From: Pedobacter chitinilyticus
Lineage (GTDB): Bacteria; Bacteroidota; Bacteroidia; Sphingobacteriales; Sphingobacteriaceae
Direction: 5' to 3'
NCBI RefSeq assembly: GCF_003313385.1
Contig: NZ_QMHN01000008.1
Coordinates: 62,001-126,000, forward strand
Length of the DNA stretch: 64,000 bases
Part shown: positions 52,515 through 60,802 of the stretch, one piece after another
Numbering within the stretch: position 1 is the stretch's first letter
Layout: each line of letters begins with the position of its first letter
Translations under genes and position numbers: made by a program
Notes under the pieces: generated by a model
The model's input: only the letters and a program-made list of their open reading frames with translations
Told to the model about the DNA's origin: nothing
Databases searched by the model: none

Positions 52515-54977
52515 CTACTCAAAATAATAAACCCTTTTTACTCTTTGCGATACGTTGGTGAGGATTTCGTATGGAATGGTTCCGATGGCCTTGGCTAAAT
52601 CCACAATGCTATGTTGGTGGTTAAACACAATGACTTCATCGCCAACGTTCAGCGATAGGCCCGTGATATCCAACATGCACATATCCATACAAATAGACCC
52701 AATGGTAGGCACCAGCTTTCCGCCCACCAACATTTTCCCTACGCCATTACCAAAAGCTCGGCTGTAACCATCGGCGTAACCAATTTTAATGGTTGCAATA
52801 GTCCCACCGTTGGGCAGTACTCCCCTTCGGCTATACCCTACCGTTTCGCCTGCTGCCAAATGCTTAATCTGCGAAATAGTCGTTTTCAATACGGCTACCG
52901 TTTGTAGTTCATCAAGAGATTTTTGTGCGGCATCAAAACCGTACAAACCAATTCCCAACCTCACCATATCAAACTGATATTTGGGCCAACGGCTAATGCC
53001 CGAAGTGTTCAATACATGTCTAATGGGCGAATAGCCAAGTTCGGCAACAATTTGTTGGTACATGCTTTGGTAACTGGCCACTTGTTGTTCGGTAAACGCA
53101 TCATGTTGCGCATCATCGGTAGCTACCAAATGCGTAAAAACAGAAACCACTTTTAGTTTTTGGTTGCCTTTTAATAAATGGAGTAATTCTGCTAAATGTT
53201 CCTCCTGAAAACCCAAACGATGCATCCCTGTATCCAACTTCAAATGCACAGGAAAATTATTGACACCCTCTGGCAGAAAGTGCAGAAACTCCCGCAACAG
53301 CTCCAAACTATAAATTTCGGGTTCCAATTTGTACCTCAACATGGCATCAAAGGCAGAAGGTTCTGGACTCATTACCATTAATGGCAAGGTAATTCCTGCT
53401 TTGCGCAAGGTAATGCCCTCGTCTACATATGCCACCGTCAGGTAATCTACCTTATGGTGCTGTAATAAATTAGCAATTTCGAAACTTCCACTACCATAAG
53501 AAAAGGCTTTCACCATGGCCATGGTTTTTACGCCTGGGGCTAATTTGGTTTTATAAGATTGTAGGTTGTTCAGCAGGGCATTGAGGTTAATTTCCAGTAC
53601 CGTATCATGTATTTTCTGCGCCAATCGTTTAATGATTCTTTCGAACTCAAATTTACGGGCACCTTTTACCAAGATGGTTTCGTGGTTAAAATTGAGCTGC
53701 GCTACATGGTTCAAAAAATCATCGGTATCCTTAAAAAAGGACTTTTCCATTTCAAACAAATGCGCATGGGCAGTAATATGTTCGCCCACCCCAATTAATC
53801 GGTTAATTTGCTTTTGCTTTAATAACAAAGCAATTTCCTGATACAGTTGATCTGCCGTTTTACCCGTTTCCTGCAAATCAGATAAGATTAAGGTACGTTT
53901 GGGATGCTGGTTTTGTTGGTTAAGGAAATCTAAGGCAATGGCTAAGGAAGAAATATCTGCACTGTAGCTATCATCAATCAGCGAACATTGGTCTATACCG
54001 TTCACCAACTGCAAACGCATGGCTACCCTGTTCAGTTTCGAAAGTCTCGCAACCACTTCTTCCGCAGCATAGCCCATAGCCAATAAAGTTGCCCAGCAAA
54101 TCACTACGTTTTCTATAGAAGCCGCATCCGTAAAAGGAACCACCACCGCAATTTCCTTGTTTTGATAGTTGGCAAGGATGCGGGTACTGCTATTTTCGGT
54201 CATCACCTTCGTGATTTGCAAATCTGCCGACTGTACAAAGCTCCAAGTGAATTGGTGCTTCCCTGGTAATTCAAGGTCTTTTGTTAGGATATGTTCAGGT
54301 GCGTAAACAAAAGTCTCTACGTCCTTAAACAGTTTCAGTTTTTCCTTTAACTTCTCTTCCTTGCTGGCAAATCCTTCGTCGTGTGCTTCCCTAATATTCG
54401 TCAACACCCCTATGGTGGGTTGTATGATGTTGGCCAGTTTTTCCATTTCATGGGGTTTGGAAATACCTGCTTCAAAAATGCCTAATTGGTGATGCAGATT
54501 TAACTGCCAAACGGCTAAGGCCACCCCTATTTGCGAGTTATAACTCTTAGGGCTGCGTACCACTTGTTCATCTGCCGAAAGCAATTGGTACAACCATTCC
54601 TTAACAATGGTTTTGCCATTACTGCCTGTAATCCCAATCACCTTTAATGCATACTGGCTGCGATGAAAAGCCACTAACTGTTGTAGCGCCTCGAGGGTAT
54701 CGGGTACTTCAATCCAATTGGCGGCTGGAAACTGCTTGGTATCGACCGCTTGGGAGACTACAAAATTCCTGATCCCTTGCTGATAGGCATTGGCAATGAA
54801 CTGATGTCCGTCTCTTTGTGCCTTAATGGCGAAGAACAAACTATGTGGGGCATCGGCCAAACTACGGCTATCGATAATTAAGCTCTTAATATGTGCTTGT
54901 GGATGGTCCAAAAAGCTTTTGCCATTTAAAATTTCTGCAATTTGTTGGATGGTGTAGCTTTCTTTCGTCATGGCCAT
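52515..54977 (-). CDS. Bifunctional MurF ligase / alanine racemase
   Basis: An 820-aa fusion that makes and uses D-alanine for peptidoglycan. The MurF half (about 1-445) adds D-Ala-D-Ala to UDP-MurNAc-tripeptide; its ATP-binding P-loop is GITGSNGKTIVKEWL near 114-128. The second half (about 455-820) is alanine racemase: the PLP lysine is in MAMVKAFSYGSG near 485-496, substrate contacts lie in HLKLDTGMHRLGF, and the second active-site Tyr is in VGYSRRG with CMDMCMLDI. This fusion is known in Bacteroidota. Start could be M1 or M3. It is divergent from recX by 42 nt. Confidence 0.93.
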   Translation of the reverse strand: MAMTKESYTIQQIAEILNGKSFLDHPQAHIKSLIIDSRSLADAPHSLFFAIKAQRDGHQFIANAYQQGIRNFVVSQAVDTKQFPAANWIEVPDTLEALQQLVAFHRSQYALKVIGITGSNGKTIVKEWLYQLLSADEQVVRSPKSYNSQIGVALAVWQLNLHHQLGIFEAGISKPHEMEKLANIIQPTIGVLTNIREAHDEGFASKEEKLKEKLKLFKDVETFVYAPEHILTKDLELPGKHQFTWSFVQSADLQITKVMTENSSTRILANYQNKEIAVVVPFTDAASIENVVICWATLLAMGYAAEEVVARLSKLNRVAMRLQLVNGIDQCSLIDDSYSADISSLAIALDFLNQQNQHPKRTLILSDLQETGKTADQLYQEIALLLKQKQINRLIGVGEHITAHAHLFEMEKSFFKDTDDFLNHVAQLNFNHETILVKGARKFEFERIIKRLAQKIHDTVLEINLNALLNNLQSYKTKLAPGVKTMAMVKAFSYGSGSFEIANLLQHHKVDYLTVAYVDEGITLRKAGITLPLMVMSPEPSAFDAMLRYKLEPEIYSLELLREFLHFLPEGVNNFPVHLKLDTGMHRLGFQEEHLAELLHLLKGNQKLKVVSVFTHLVATDDAQHDAFTEQQVASYQSMYQQIVAELGYSPIRHVLNTSGISRWPKYQFDMVRLGIGLYGFDAAQKSLDELQTVAVLKTTISQIKHLAAGETVGYSRRGVLPNGGTIATIKIGYADGYSRAFGNGVGKMLVGGKLVPTIGSICMDMCMLDITGLSLNVGDEVIVFNHQHSIVDLAKAIGTIPYEILTNVSQRVKRVYYFE

Positions 54978-55019
54978 GATAGGTTAATGGGAATTTTTTA
55001 CGAATTTCAGCAAATATTT

Positions 55020-55499
55020 ATGAAAACCGATAAAGAAAAGAAATACAATTACGATAAAAAAACAGCTTTACAGAAAGCTGCCAATTGGTGTGCTTTTCAG
55101 GAACGCTCCCAGCAGGAAACCAGGGACAAGCTTTATGAATGGCAAATGCGACCTGATGAAGTGGAAGATATTATTGCCACTTTAATTGCCGAGAACTTTT
55201 TAAACGAGGAACGTTTTGCTTTTGCCTACGTTTCGGGAAAGTTCAAAATCAAGAAATGGGGAAAGCTCAAGATTAAACAGGGTTTGAAATTGAAAAGGGT
55301 ACCTGATCTCCTCATCAAAAAGGCGATGAACAGCATTGATGAGGATGAGTATTTGGAGACCTTGCAAACCCTACTTGAAAAGAAGCAGGCCTTGGAGCGG
55401 GAGAAAAATGTTTTAAAGCGTCAATTGAAGCTTTTAAACTATCTTCAAAGCAAGGGTTATGAAAAGGATTTGATCTTTACTTTACTAAAATCATCTTAA
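55020..55499 (+). CDS. recX: RecX family regulatory protein
   Basis: A 159-aa protein that modulates RecA filaments. The start is the ATG at 55020, because the upstream in-frame starts lie within murF-alr. The characteristic helical repeats are seen: ALQKAANWCAFQERSQQETRDKL, IIATLIAENFLNEERFAFAYV, KIKKWGKLKIKQGLKLKRV and LLNYLQSKGYEKDLIFTLLK. recA is not nearby. The tRNA cluster begins 187 nt downstream. Confidence 0.88.
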   Translation: MKTDKEKKYNYDKKTALQKAANWCAFQERSQQETRDKLYEWQMRPDEVEDIIATLIAENFLNEERFAFAYVSGKFKIKKWGKLKIKQGLKLKRVPDLLIKKAMNSIDEDEYLETLQTLLEKKQALEREKNVLKRQLKLLNYLQSKGYEKDLIFTLLKSS

Positions 55500-55587
55500 T
55501 TTAAGCATTGATTTTACAACAGTGAAAGTATATAAATATGAAAAACAACGACTTAGATTGTACTGTTAAATTTTTATTAAATATTTC

Positions 55588-55617
55588 TTGGCAAAAATAT
55601 AAATCTGCGTATATTTG
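55588..55617 (+). promoter_or_regulatory. Predicted promoter of the tRNA cluster
   Basis: A -33 TTG (55588-55590) and a -7 TATATTTG (55610-55617) are separated by 19 nt. The first tRNA starts about 70 nt further on. Confidence 0.6.
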
Positions 55618-55686
55618 CATCACCAAAACGGAAATGGCGTCTTAAAGAAGCTTGAAAGTTTTGAAATATCGGATGATATTAACAAT

Positions 55687-55759
55687 GCGAAAGTAGCTCA
55701 GTTGGTAGAGCACAACCTTGCCAAGGTTGGGGTCGCGAGTTCGAATCTCGTCTTTCGCT
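55687..55759 (+). tRNA. tRNA-Gly (GCC)
   Basis: A 73-nt cloverleaf: acceptor arms GCGAAAG / CTTTCGC, D-loop AGCTCAGTTGGTAGAGC, anticodon loop TTGCCAA (anticodon GCC), and T-arm GCGAGTTCGAATCTCGT. CCA is not encoded. An identical copy is at 55968-56040. Confidence 0.97.
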
Positions 55760-55761
55760 CT

Positions 55762-55790
55762 AAATGCCTTCCTACCAGGGGGCATTTAAT
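55762..55790 (+). terminator. Weak hairpin after the first tRNA-Gly
   Basis: AAATGCC (55762-55768) and GGCATTT (55781-55787) form a 7-bp stem with a 12-nt loop. The T-run after it is poor, so it may be a processing hairpin rather than a terminator. Confidence 0.4.
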
Positions 55791-55810
55791 TTGAAAAGCA
55801 TTTATTGCTT

Positions 55811-55895
55811 GCTGAAGTGGTGGAACTGGTAGACACGCAGGACTTAAAATCCTGTGCCCTCAACAGGCGTGCGGGTTCGATTCCCGCCTTCAGTA
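55811..55895 (+). tRNA. tRNA-Leu (TAA)
   Basis: An 85-nt class II tRNA. Acceptor GCTGAAG pairs with CTTCAGT (one G-U pair), the D-arm is GTGGAACTGGTAGACACG, the anticodon stem-loop is CAGGACTTAAAATCCTG (anticodon TAA), a variable arm TGCCCTCAACAGGCGT is present, and the T-arm is GCGGGTTCGATTCCCGC. Discriminator A73 is right for leucine. Confidence 0.95.
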
Positions 55896-55896
55896 C

Positions 55897-55931
55897 AAAC
55901 CTTCTTTATTCAGATAAAGAAGGTTTTTTTT
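55897..55931 (+). terminator. Terminator after tRNA-Leu
   Basis: A 13-bp stem (AAACCTTCTTTAT at 55897-55909 and its complement at 55914-55926) with a 4-nt loop and T8. Placed in the middle of the tRNA cluster, it implies that the second tRNA-Gly has its own promoter or is read through. Confidence 0.85.
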
Positions 55932-55967
55932 CGAGATCTCCTCTTGAGGATTCCTTGAAAAGAAAAT

Positions 55968-56040
55968 GCGAAAGTAGCTCAGTTGGTAGAGCACAACCTT
56001 GCCAAGGTTGGGGTCGCGAGTTCGAATCTCGTCTTTCGCT
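55968..56040 (+). tRNA. tRNA-Gly (GCC), second copy
   Basis: Identical in all 73 nt to the tRNA at 55687. It gives the cluster a Gly-Leu-Gly order. Confidence 0.97.
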
Positions 56041-56045
56041 CTGAG

Positions 56046-56074
56046 AAGCTCCGTACATACGGGGCTTTTTTTGT
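56046..56074 (+). terminator. Terminator after the second tRNA-Gly
   Basis: AAGCTCCGT (56046-56054) and ACGGGGCTT (56059-56067) pair over 9 bp (one G-T), followed by T7. Confidence 0.75.
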
Positions 56075-56085
56075 TTAAAAGCGTC

Positions 56086-56125
56086 TTGCTTGTTGGTGAA
56101 GTTGATAAACACGTCCCGATTTAAT
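56086..56125 (+). pseudogene. Possible tRNA-Leu remnant
   Basis: TTGCTTG followed by GGTGAAGTTGATAAACACG resembles the sequence at the 5' end of the tRNA-Leu gene (TTGCTTG, then GGTGGAACTGGTAGACACG) at about 14 of 19 positions, with an internal deletion. The anticodon and 3' half are absent. It may be a decayed tRNA or the scar of an integration next to the tRNA cluster. Confidence 0.35.
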
Positions 56126-56293
56126 ACGAAAAAGCTGACTTATCCTCCGTTTATCAGATCAAAAAAAGCATACCATATAGAAAAATAAATGAATTTTTGG
56201 CAATTATATTTTAATTAAATAATATTTAAAGCTTATTAAAATCATTCTTATTCACTAATACTTTATATTAATCAGAACGACAACAAAACGTTA
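56126..56293. other. AT-rich gap after the tRNA cluster
   Basis: No gene is visible. The last 100 bp are strongly AT-rich (words such as TTTTAATTAAATAATA). No T-run terminator hairpin is clear for the EF-G-like gene that ends at 56294. Confidence 0.4.
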
Positions 56294-58210
56294 TCAATTA
56301 TTGATTCTAGAGTTGGATTTTAATTTAGCTAAGATGTCTTTCTGAATAATTTGGGGTACACTTTCATAATGACTAAACTGTGTGGTGTAAGACGCACGAT
56401 ATTCGCTTATAGAATGTAATGTTTTTAGATAGTCTAACATTTCGTTCAAGGGTACATAAGCAGTGAGTACTTCTAAATTATTTCGTTTGTCCATCCCTTG
56501 CAGCATACATCGGCGACGATTAAGGTCAACTAATATATCAACAAAAAATTGTTCGGGAGTAAGTATTTCTATCAACATGATAGGTTCTAAAATAATTGGT
56601 TTTGCCTTATATACAGCTTCACGGAAACCATTTTTAGCACAAAGTTCAAATGACAGTGCATCAGATTCTACTGTATGGAATGAACCACCAAATAGAGTAA
56701 TCTTCATATTCTCCAAAGGGAAACCCGCCATCGGACCATAATTCATAGAAGTTTCGAACCCCTTACGAATGAATGGTATAAAATCCTCTGGTACTACACC
56801 ACCTACAACCCTATTGACAAATTGAAATCCACCTTTACCTTCTGAAAGAAACGATTGATCAGCTGGACCAATCTCGAATTGGATATCTGCGAACTTACCA
56901 CGACCACCAGATTGCTTCTTATAGATTTCTCGATGTAAAACACTTGCTGTCAGGGCCTCCTTGTAAGCAACTTGGGGTATTCCTGTGTTGATTTCCACCT
57001 TGAATTCATGATTAATTCGCAAGATGGTTTTAGAAAGATGTAATTCATTTATACAACGCAAAATGATCTGACCTGTATCTTCATCAAGTTCTACTCCAAG
57101 TGTAGAATCTTCCTCAGCCAATTTGGTGATACTCCTACTTAATCTTTCTATTTCAGATTGTATCTTCGGTTCTACAGAGATAGCGATCACACGCAAAGGG
57201 CCGTAAATACGATTTTTGAAATAATTTTTGATAGCATCAAAACGATTGGGATTCAGCATCCACATTACATCATCAAGGCTTTTTGCAGTAGCTTTTTTGG
57301 CAATTACACTCAAGTCATCCTCATCTAACATTGGTAGTTCTTGATCCTGATATACCCCTTCTGCAACATTTAAAAACAAACTTTCATCATTCAAAACCAA
57401 ACCTAAATTTTTGAAGGCTTTATCAAAAAACAAGTTCATTTCAGCATTCATTCGATCAAAGTAGTATCCGTGATACATCCACATCGCAGATTGTAGCAAG
57501 GGCTCATTTCCTATGCTTTCTAATAAGGATCGGAACTCACTCAATACATTTACAAACTTTATAAATCCCCAAACTCCTTTGGCCATTTCATTTTTTTCAT
57601 TTAATGACAAGACTTCCTTTAAAACTGAAGACGAGCCCAACACCTCCAAAACACCATTCAAACGGGTATAGCCCGCTTGGCTGTCATCCTCATACCAGAC
57701 ATAGTCAAGCATTCCTAAAAACCTTACAACATCTTCATCTTCCCTTAAGATTCTATTCAAGGTCATAAATATATGATATGCTCCAATAGCAGCACTATTA
57801 TCTTCTGGGATTTTAAACTCTTTTCTATCTGTAGAAAAAAATTGAAGTGTAAAAGAAGTCAATAAATAGGGATAGCGTTCCTCATAATAGTTAACTATAG
57901 AAGGGTTATTGAGTACCAATTGTAATTCCGAAATCGTATCACGATCCAAATCACGGTCCAAATACCCTGCCAATACCCCAATAAAAAGCAGATTGTACCA
58001 TTCAATTAAGGCATCAATCTCAAATCGTTTTATCAATTCCTCTCCATACACTCCTTTTGGAATATGGAACCTCAAAAGATGATCAAACTCTTCTGAATTA
58101 TGCTCTTTTATAAATGATTGGACAACATTGAAACCATTATTGGTCTTACCTTGATTCCGGTAAATGACCTTTAGAGATTGTAAATTGCGATCAAATTCTT
58201 GGCTAGTCAT
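56294..58210 (-). CDS. EF-G-like protein: domains III-V without GTPase
   Basis: A 638-aa protein from the ATG at 58210; an in-frame TTG at 58216 is an alternative. Residues about 338-412 match EF-G domain III (ISVEPK ... LAEEDSTLGV ... GQIILRCINELHL). Domain IV lies at 414-536 with the decoding-site loops KKQSGGRGKFADI and FGGSFHTVESDALSF, the latter keeping the His (about 512) equivalent to the one essential for translocation in EF-G. Domain V lies at 537-625 (AKPIILEPIMLIEI ... GMDKRNNLEV ... TTQFSHYESVP). The first ~335 residues match neither the GTPase nor domain II: no GxxxxGKT, DxxGH or NKxD is present; they are helical, aromatic-rich and unrecognised. A ribosome A-site ligand without GTP hydrolysis is the simplest reading. 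The hydrolase gene ends 2 nt upstream. Confidence 0.85.
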   Translation of the reverse strand: MTSQEFDRNLQSLKVIYRNQGKTNNGFNVVQSFIKEHNSEEFDHLLRFHIPKGVYGEELIKRFEIDALIEWYNLLFIGVLAGYLDRDLDRDTISELQLVLNNPSIVNYYEERYPYLLTSFTLQFFSTDRKEFKIPEDNSAAIGAYHIFMTLNRILREDEDVVRFLGMLDYVWYEDDSQAGYTRLNGVLEVLGSSSVLKEVLSLNEKNEMAKGVWGFIKFVNVLSEFRSLLESIGNEPLLQSAMWMYHGYYFDRMNAEMNLFFDKAFKNLGLVLNDESLFLNVAEGVYQDQELPMLDEDDLSVIAKKATAKSLDDVMWMLNPNRFDAIKNYFKNRIYGPLRVIAISVEPKIQSEIERLSRSITKLAEEDSTLGVELDEDTGQIILRCINELHLSKTILRINHEFKVEINTGIPQVAYKEALTASVLHREIYKKQSGGRGKFADIQFEIGPADQSFLSEGKGGFQFVNRVVGGVVPEDFIPFIRKGFETSMNYGPMAGFPLENMKITLFGGSFHTVESDALSFELCAKNGFREAVYKAKPIILEPIMLIEILTPEQFFVDILVDLNRRRCMLQGMDKRNNLEVLTAYVPLNEMLDYLKTLHSISEYRASYTTQFSHYESVPQIIQKDILAKLKSNSRINN

Positions 58211-58212
58211 TA

Positions 58213-59010
58213 TCAAAATAGGCTTTTTAATAATTCAAATGGTTTATTATAGATATCATTAGGCTTACAAACGCCGATGTGGGACTCTCCTGGGACTACC
58301 TTAGCTGGAACATCTCCCAAATACTGGATATTCCTAACAACCTTATCTCCCTTTGCGTAGACCACTAATTTTGCTTTGGTAAACTCTCCCCTCCCTGAAT
58401 TCTGCAAATGTTCCGTCTGACTTCTGATTTGGTCAATAATTCCATTTGGCGTAGTTGGATCAAGATCAGAAAGTATAGGATATCTAAATTTCACAAAAAT
58501 CCCTAGCAAATTCATTATTCCAGGAAGCGCTTGTGTAGCCAATGAGATTATATTTGCCCCCTGATGTGCTGGAGCAAATAAGGCCAGGTTAGTTTTGTCC
58601 ATCCAAGAGACACCTGAATGATATGCTAACAACAGTACCTGCCTAGCGAGGATCGCACCAAGCGAATGTGCTACAATTACAATACGATTGTAGGTTCGTT
58701 CAGCAAGTCCCATATCAGCAGGTAAAATGCCAGATGCCAAGGGGTTTTCAGCCAAACATAGAAAAGCATAAAGTTCTGCTGCATGATCCCCAGCTTGTCC
58801 TTTTAAGGTATCATAGCCGTAAAACAAGATATCTGTTTTGACAAATAACGGATCCAAAAGTAGCATCGTTGAAAAGTTATTCCAAGTCCCCAAGGCGCTC
58901 CCACCAAATCCATGAACAAATACGATTAAGGAGTTAGGCTCCATGAAGGAAAAAAAGGATTGAGAATTAATCCCATAAGAAGACGGAATTCCAGGTGTAT
59001 GATTCACCAT
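58213..59010 (-). CDS. Alpha/beta hydrolase (lipase/esterase-like)
   Basis: A 265-aa serine hydrolase. The oxyanion motif HGFGG is at 33-37, the nucleophile Ser116 in VAHSLGAI, Asp222 in VVYAKGDKVV and His244 in GESHIGVCKP, so the triad is complete. The pattern (HGFGGSALGTW, then YGYDTLKGQAGDHAAEL) resembles PGAP1/SERAC1-like lipases that act on lipids, which are also found as effectors of bacterial conflict systems. No signal peptide is present, so it is cytoplasmic. It is the first gene of a two-gene unit with the EF-G-like protein; substrate unknown. Confidence 0.85.
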   Translation of the reverse strand: MVNHTPGIPSSYGINSQSFFSFMEPNSLIVFVHGFGGSALGTWNNFSTMLLLDPLFVKTDILFYGYDTLKGQAGDHAAELYAFLCLAENPLASGILPADMGLAERTYNRIVIVAHSLGAILARQVLLLAYHSGVSWMDKTNLALFAPAHQGANIISLATQALPGIMNLLGIFVKFRYPILSDLDPTTPNGIIDQIRSQTEHLQNSGRGEFTKAKLVVYAKGDKVVRNIQYLGDVPAKVVPGESHIGVCKPNDIYNKPFELLKSLF

Positions 59011-59629
59011 AATTACTTGTTAATAAGTGTGATTTAAATCAAGATATAATAAAAAAATCAATATTTAAAATATATAATTCAGTTTCAAATTGAGCAAATA
59101 TTTTGGTTTAAAAAGATACATATACCGACTTGACTTTGTGTTAAAAAAGGTGAACATAAAGCTTATGCCTACAATACATAATACAAGAGCTTTTATGATG
59201 TATTGTAATAAGAAATAAAGCTCAATTAGTCGCTTTCTCTACCAATTCATTCTGTCCAGATTGATAAAGATGCACATCTAAATGCTGTCTGGTAATTGGC
59301 AGAAATTGTTGAGATCTTAATTAAAGCTCATTTAAGATTTATTCACGAGCCAAGACAATCTTCGTAACACTCCCTTTTCAAACGCACGTCTTCTCAATCA
59401 TTGGTACATGTGCGCTCAAGAGACACCCTACTTGTCATTCCGAGTATAACGAGGAATCTCCAATTGAAGCACTTATGAGATCCTTCGCTACCGAAGTGTC
59501 GGTACAGGTAACGCTCTGGATGACAGAAGAACGCTACCTAGTTGTCGGTATAGGTAATGCTCTGGAAGATAAGTCCCCTATTGATGACGAAGTAGGAATG
59601 GATGAGCCAATGAACTAGCGACCCAATAA
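59011..59629. repeat. Gene-free gap with dispersed repeats
   Basis: 59011-59230 is AT-rich and carries the 5' region of the hydrolase gene; no promoter matching the consensus is clear. From 59433 to 59530 a TTGTCATTCCGAG element is followed by one 48-bp repeat (59478-59525, starting AGATCCTTCGCTACCGAAG) that recurs three times at 61.2-61.6 kb. Confidence 0.6.
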
Positions 59630-59663
59630 AAAAACCCGTGGCAGCATACTTGCTACCACAGGT
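59630..59663 (-). terminator. Terminator of the FnIII gene
   Basis: AACCCGTGGCAGC and GCTACCACAGGTT pair with two mismatches around a 6-nt loop; on the minus strand the structure is followed by T7. It lies 20 nt past the FnIII stop. Confidence 0.8.
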
Positions 59664-59683
59664 TAAATGAATAATGCAATGGT

Positions 59684-60295
59684 TTATAAAATAAAACTGG
59701 TTAATACATTACTGTATGTACGTTGCGGAGCTGCACTTATGCCTGTTACACGAAATTCGTACTGCACGCCACTCTCCAAACCTGTAATGATGATTTTACT
59801 TTTGGTATCTACCACCACATCCCATTTTTCCGCCCCCTTTTTACGATTTTCAAATTGGTAACCACGAGCGTTATCAATGGTCTTAACACTCAATTTAACA
59901 GTACCTATATCACTAGGTTCAACCACAAAGTTCTGCGGCTTAGCTAAAACGCCAACAGGTTCTGGGGCTTTGGTCAAGCTAAAACCTGAAGTGGCCAAAA
60001 TTTTACCATCATCCTTTGCAGTATATTTTACATACAAAGAAAGTTGCATTAAAAGGCCAGTCAATATTTCACGTTTGCTGTCACGGTCCATGATATTGGC
60101 CTTGGTTGGCGCTTCTTTGGCCAGTACTATGGCTACTTCCAAATCATCAGTAGCCGCTTTAATAGCTGCCAGTGAAGGATCAGGTGTAGGAAAATACACA
60201 TTGTTCGTTAAACTGCTAGTGATTAATTGTGCCTTTCCTACTAATTCAGAATCATTGTACTTACTTAAAGACGTAGCAATGTCTACTTTTTTCAT
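59684..60295 (-). CDS. Fibronectin type III domain protein
   Basis: A 203-aa protein. The N-terminal ~105 residues are helical (KVDIATSLSKYNDSELVGKAQ ...) and unrecognised; residues 115-203 form one FnIII domain (KPQNFVVEPSDIGTVKLSV ... ITGLESGVQYEFRVTGIS). No signal peptide is visible, so it may be cytoplasmic or a non-classical surface protein. FnIII domains usually mediate protein or sugar contacts. The region around it is gene-poor and rich in repeats. Confidence 0.78.
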   Translation of the reverse strand: MKKVDIATSLSKYNDSELVGKAQLITSSLTNNVYFPTPDPSLAAIKAATDDLEVAIVLAKEAPTKANIMDRDSKREILTGLLMQLSLYVKYTAKDDGKILATSGFSLTKAPEPVGVLAKPQNFVVEPSDIGTVKLSVKTIDNARGYQFENRKKGAEKWDVVVDTKSKIIITGLESGVQYEFRVTGISAAPQRTYSNVLTSFIL

Positions 60296-60387
60296 AAAAA
60301 GATAATTTATAGTTGATTATTTAATTGATTACTACATTGGGACTAATTTTTAAGGGTTGTGAGTTTAGGGGCTTGGAAATAGTGAAA

Positions 60388-60540
60388 ATGCAAAAACGAA
60401 TGGCAGATGAGGTGCAAAGGGAATTTGCTGAAAAAACAGAAGATACTGTAGGGACACCAGTAACAAGCGTTGAACCATCAAGGATACACACTGCTTGGGG
60501 ATATTTTAACGAATTGGAAATGGCAATTGCCGAAAAGTAA
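60388..60540 (+). CDS. Possible small protein (50 aa)
   Basis: An open frame from the ATG at 60388, MQKRMADEVQREFAEKTED followed by a WGYFNELEMAIAEK ending, has a protein-like composition (Glu/Lys/Ala-rich, one Trp). A longer frame starts at 60325. No promoter or family is evident. It may be the remnant of a larger gene. Confidence 0.3.
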   Translation: MQKRMADEVQREFAEKTEDTVGTPVTSVEPSRIHTAWGYFNELEMAIAEK

Positions 60541-60802
60541 AAAGGAATTGTATCGCTGAAGGCATATACTTTCCTCATGGAATGATTTAGCTTAGGATAA
60601 AAGATGTTCATGTAGGTGGATGTTTTCTGTTTTTCTTTTACATAGCAATAAAAATTAAAGAGAATTTACGGCTTGAAGGAGATGGAGGTAGCTGATATGA
60701 AATCAAATTTATTATTCGACAATGAGATTGTCAAGTATTTTTTTCTTTTTTATTTTGTGAATCAGTCAGTTAGAGCTTTTATGTTTGAACAATGAGCGTT
60801 AC
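60541..60802. other. Gap before the minisatellite
   Basis: About 260 bp with no recognisable gene, RNA or regulatory site. It is AT-rich and ends directly at the 21-bp repeats. Confidence 0.4.

Noticed and set aside
55805..56112. Frames of 68-79 codons over the tRNA cluster
   Set aside because: They are translations of the tRNA genes.
56294..58210. Tetracycline-resistance-type ribosome protection protein or second fusA
   Set aside because: Both families carry an N-terminal GTPase; its motifs (GxxxxGKT, DxxGH, NKxD) are absent here.
60321..60611. 96-codon minus-strand frame
   Set aside because: It is the antisense of the possible 50-aa frame and has a low-quality, Ser/Ile/Cys-rich composition.
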